NCBI GenBank assembly: GCA_947459935.1
Contig: CANHFN010000047.1
Coordinates: 1 to 6,587 of the forward strand
Origin: Actinomycetota bacterium
Lineage (GTDB): Bacteria; Actinomycetota; Actinomycetes; Nanopelagicales; Nanopelagicaceae
Direction of reading: 5' to 3'
Length of the DNA stretch: 6,587 bases
Position 1 is the stretch's first letter, and every line of letters starts with the position of its first letter. Below the pieces are notes generated by a model. The model was not told the origin of the DNA. It saw only the letters and a list, made by a program, of their open reading frames with translations, and ran no database searches. Positions 5,887 to 6,587 of the stretch are shown piece by piece. A program made the position numbers and the translations under genes.

Positions 5887-6587
5887 ATGATTCGCACCGT
5901 TGACCTGCGCGGGCGAGCCCTGTCTAAAGCCCAATACAACCTCGAACTGCCTCGGGCCACGCTCAATGTTGCCGAGGCGATGATCTTGATCCAACCAATC
6001 TTGGATCGAGTAAAGAATGGAACTGAGGCAGATTTAATTGCCTTGGCTCAAGAGTTTGATGGCATAGCCCCAGCGAGCATTCGAGTTCCGCAACTCGCAC
6101 TTGATGAGGCATTGTCACAATTAGATCCAGGAATTAAAACCGCTTTAGAACTCTCAATTGAAAGAGTGAAGAAAGTCCACAACGATCAAGTGCGATCTGA
6201 GAAAACAACGACTGTTGTAGATGGTGGGACTGTTACTGAAAAGTGGGTTCCAGTTGATCGGGTGGGACTTTACGTTCCAGGTGGACGAGCTGTTTATCCC
6301 AGCAGCGTGATGATGAATGTTATTCCTGCACAAATTGCACAAGTTCAATCAATTGCTGTTGCCTCGCCTCCTCAAAAAGAGTTTGGTGGATTGCCGCACC
6401 CAACAATTTTGGCAACGTGTGCACTCCTTGGAATTACAGAGGTCTATGCAGTTGGGGGAGCACAAGCTATTGCACTGTTTGCATACGGGATGCAAGGTGT
6501 GAGCCAAAAGTGTGACCTTGTTACAGGGCCTGGAAATATTTATGTAGCAGCAGCCAAGCGCGCATTGCGCGGAATCATTGGCATTGA
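5887..6587 (+). CDS. hisD: Histidinol dehydrogenase, N-terminal part (cut by window end)
   Basis: Catalyses the last two steps of histidine synthesis, oxidising L-histidinol through histidinal to histidine with two NAD+ and a zinc ion, in the cytoplasm. The reading frame is open from ATG 5887 to the window edge: 233 codons plus two bases, roughly half of the usual 430-440 residues. Recognisable blocks are RVGLYVPGG (125-133), YPSSVMMNVIPA (137-148), VGGAQAIALFAYG (189-201) and VTGPGNIYV (212-220), all typical of HisD. The zinc ligands and the catalytic Glu/His lie in the missing half, so completeness cannot be judged here. It starts 42 bases after dnaE, in the same direction, probably from its own promoter. 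In actinobacteria hisD is usually followed by hisC and hisB, so a histidine operon may continue to the right. The start is supported by MIRTVDLRG, a usual HisD opening. Confidence 0.96.
   Translation, partial: MIRTVDLRGRALSKAQYNLELPRATLNVAEAMILIQPILDRVKNGTEADLIALAQEFDGIAPASIRVPQLALDEALSQLDPGIKTALELSIERVKKVHNDQVRSEKTTTVVDGGTVTEKWVPVDRVGLYVPGGRAVYPSSVMMNVIPAQIAQVQSIAVASPPQKEFGGLPHPTILATCALLGITEVYAVGGAQAIALFAYGMQGVSQKCDLVTGPGNIYVAAAKRALRGIIGI

Noticed and set aside
6154..6502. Small open frames on both strands inside hisD (6154-6348 -, 6317-6502 +)
   Set aside because: The HisD frame, with its VGGAQAIAL and VTGPGNIYV motifs, covers the same bases; these are shadows.

Overview
The window reads as an ordinary, densely packed housekeeping segment of an actinobacterial chromosome. 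All recognisable genes are on the + strand. In order they are: a TraR/DksA-type zinc-finger protein with a lysine/alanine-rich histone-H1-like N-terminus, lspA (lipoprotein signal peptidase), an RluC/RluD-type 23S rRNA pseudouridine synthase, dnaE (replicative DNA polymerase III alpha subunit of the DnaE1 type), and the first 233 codons of hisD (histidinol dehydrogenase), which runs off the right edge.

The organism is probably an actinobacterium. The DksA-like gene – lspA – rluD – dnaE – hisD order is one I associate with Actinobacteria such as Streptomyces and mycobacteria. The DnaE follows the mycobacterial DnaE1 pattern throughout: intact PHP metal site, QFDLF clamp motif and an ILGPNCL-type C-terminus. 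The histone-like/DksA fusion is also an actinobacterial architecture. Base composition is unusually low for the phylum: three spot-counted 60-base lines gave 42-50% GC, against the 60-70% common in the group. Low GC and very tight spacing suggest a streamlined lineage such as the freshwater acI clade (Nanopelagicales, e.g. Planktophila). That placement is inference.

Layout: 1-92 holds no complete gene, perhaps the last codons of an upstream gene and then a promoter. The DksA-like gene (93-902), lspA (905-1384) and the pseudouridine synthase (1387-2328) are each separated by 2 bases and probably form one transcription unit. An 18-base gap precedes dnaE (2347-5844), and a 42-base gap precedes hisD (5887-end). 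No gap between genes exceeds 42 bases. I found no RNA gene, mobile element, CRISPR array or convincing terminator.

The genes serve separate core functions (nucleoid/transcription control, lipoprotein maturation, ribosome modification, replication, histidine synthesis), so the linkage is conserved synteny rather than a pathway. The most interesting regulatory signal is that four of the five starts have a TANNNT (-10-like) hexamer ending 6-8 bases before the ATG and no good Shine-Dalgarno. This is the arrangement expected of leaderless mRNAs. I see no evidence of a previously undescribed system.
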